Shown piece after piece: positions 63,295-64,000 of a stretch of DNA of 64,000 bases. How positions within the stretch are numbered: position 1 is the first letter of the stretch; every line of letters begins with the position of its first letter. The stretch is from Paraconiothyrium sp. Pb-2020 (Eukaryota > Ascomycota > Dothideomycetes > Pleosporales > Didymosphaeriaceae). The stretch covers positions 3,844,001 to 3,908,000 of the forward strand of contig JAJUBI010000006.1 of the NCBI GenBank assembly GCA_022419385.1, written 5' to 3'. A program made the position numbers and the translations under genes. The notes beneath the pieces were generated by a model that did not search any database, had not been told where the DNA came from, and saw only the letters and a list, made by a program, of their open reading frames with translations.

Positions 63295-64000
63295 ATGGGT
63301 TCGCTTACCCCCCGCCCGTACGGCGGGTCAAGCTCGATGCCGCTCTTGCCAAGCTACACGGAGGGCGAGGCAGAACAAGACCACGCGATGGAGATCTCAT
63401 GGGGACAAGTGCTGCAAGATATTCAACTTTCGCCAGGCTACCAGCTACTTTTCAAGGATACCGCTTCCAGGCCTTGGCAGCTTCGTCTCGATGCGAACAA
63501 TGAGAATAGGAGCTCTCGATCGATGGCTGAACGAGGTGAGAGCCCTACGAGCTCACCTCAATCAGACGACACCATCAAACCAGACGATGTACTGGAGCCT
63601 GGCGGTGTCGCTGTAGCGCCGACCCGACGGCACAGCCCACAATGTGAGCCGAGTCCCCCAGTTGATGGCAAGCAAGTTTCGGGTCATAATTCGGTACCGC
63701 AACTCAGCCCCTGGGCTCCCGTATTTCAACCCATGGTTCAAATGGGCAACGTGGCTGTCGCTGAGCGTGCAGACACGCCTCAAGAGGACGTCATCGCATA
63801 CCGTCCAAAACGTCTCACTCTCCAAGACGATGCGGATGAGCACGACTTCGCTTACAATCATCTTCAAATTCCAACACCTTCTGGTGTTGGAAAATCTGAT
63901 ATGAGTTCCCCAGTCAGCAACAAGCCGAATAGAGGCACAATTTCCCGTTTTGGTGTTGGAGAAGGTGCACGAGACGTCTTCCAGGACACGCCCAGCGTGC
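63295..64000 (+). CDS. Unknown protein, 3' end off the window
   Basis: An ATG at 63295 (caccATGgg, a good fungal start context) opens a frame that runs without a stop to the window edge, at least 235 residues. It begins MGSLTPRPYGGSSSMPLLPS. After it comes a short structured-looking part (MEISWGQVLQDIQLSPGYQL then LFKDTASRPWQLRLDANNEN). The rest is Ser/Pro/Asp-rich and disordered (GESPTSSPQSDDTIKPDD, LQIPTPSGVGKSDMSSPVSN). No signal peptide, membrane segment or known domain is seen in the visible part. A frame this long without stops in mixed sequence supports a real gene. It is probably a regulatory or scaffold-type protein, but I do not assign a function. Confidence 0.7.
   Translation, partial: MGSLTPRPYGGSSSMPLLPSYTEGEAEQDHAMEISWGQVLQDIQLSPGYQLLFKDTASRPWQLRLDANNENRSSRSMAERGESPTSSPQSDDTIKPDDVLEPGGVAVAPTRRHSPQCEPSPPVDGKQVSGHNSVPQLSPWAPVFQPMVQMGNVAVAERADTPQEDVIAYRPKRLTLQDDADEHDFAYNHLQIPTPSGVGKSDMSSPVSNKPNRGTISRFGVGEGARDVFQDTPSV

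Overview
This window is nuclear DNA of a filamentous ascomycete. The evidence is the dense set of short GT-AG introns (mostly 45-70 nt), a Zn2Cys6 regulator, HET and Het-C proteins, chitin deacetylase, DUF3605, DUF3632 and I78-inhibitor families, and a UstYa (DUF3328) protein. Dothideomycetes is my best guess from the general look of the proteins, but nothing in the window proves the class. There are about 32 protein genes on both strands, two of them cut by the window edges, plus two clear pseudogenes. I found no rRNA, no convincing tRNA, no CRISPR array and no intact transposon.

Left third (1-24 kb): the end of a fungal transcription factor, a frameshifted DUF3605 pseudogene, a mitochondrial-type aldo/keto reductase, a transmembrane protein with a lysozyme-like ectodomain, a chitin deacetylase with four chitin-binding modules, a UBA/AT-hook nuclear protein sharing a promoter with an XAP5/FAM50 gene, the SPX-ankyrin-GDPD protein GDE1, an unknown conserved protein, and a large secreted Gly/Leu/Thr/Pro repeat protein.

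Middle (24-47 kb): a SUZ-domain protein, a small conserved protein, a Dpb4-type histone-fold subunit, an arrestin-like protein, a gene-poor stretch with one small orphan-like gene, a DUF3632 protein, an I78 protease inhibitor, a decayed medium-chain reductase-like pseudogene, an SMP-30-like lactonase, a class 1A dihydroorotate dehydrogenase divergent from a Zn2Cys6 regulator that has a 4-nt microexon, a single-pass membrane protein, an ABM-like protein, a GNAT and a secreted alpha/beta hydrolase.

Right third (47-64 kb): a HET-domain protein, a TilS-type tRNA-lysidine synthase divergent from Hsp10, Het-C, a UstYa-family protein, a secreted precursor with nine tandem copies of one Kex2-bounded peptide, a mitochondrial SAM carrier, and an unknown gene running off the end.

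The most exciting system is at 57.6-60.8 kb. The repeat precursor (core TEFAPWYRATNILPASDD, bounded by Lys-Arg) lies divergently next to a UstYa oxidase-like gene. This is the layout of fungal dikaritin-type ribosomal peptide clusters (ustiloxin, phomopsin, asperipin, epichloecyclin), but the core is not one I recognise. Only two genes of such a pathway are visible. The flanking genes (Het-C, SAM carrier) look unrelated.

Exon boundaries were set by hand from splice consensus, reading-frame closure and family similarity. Each joined CDS reported here was checked to be in frame. Family names are recalled from memory and no database was searched.
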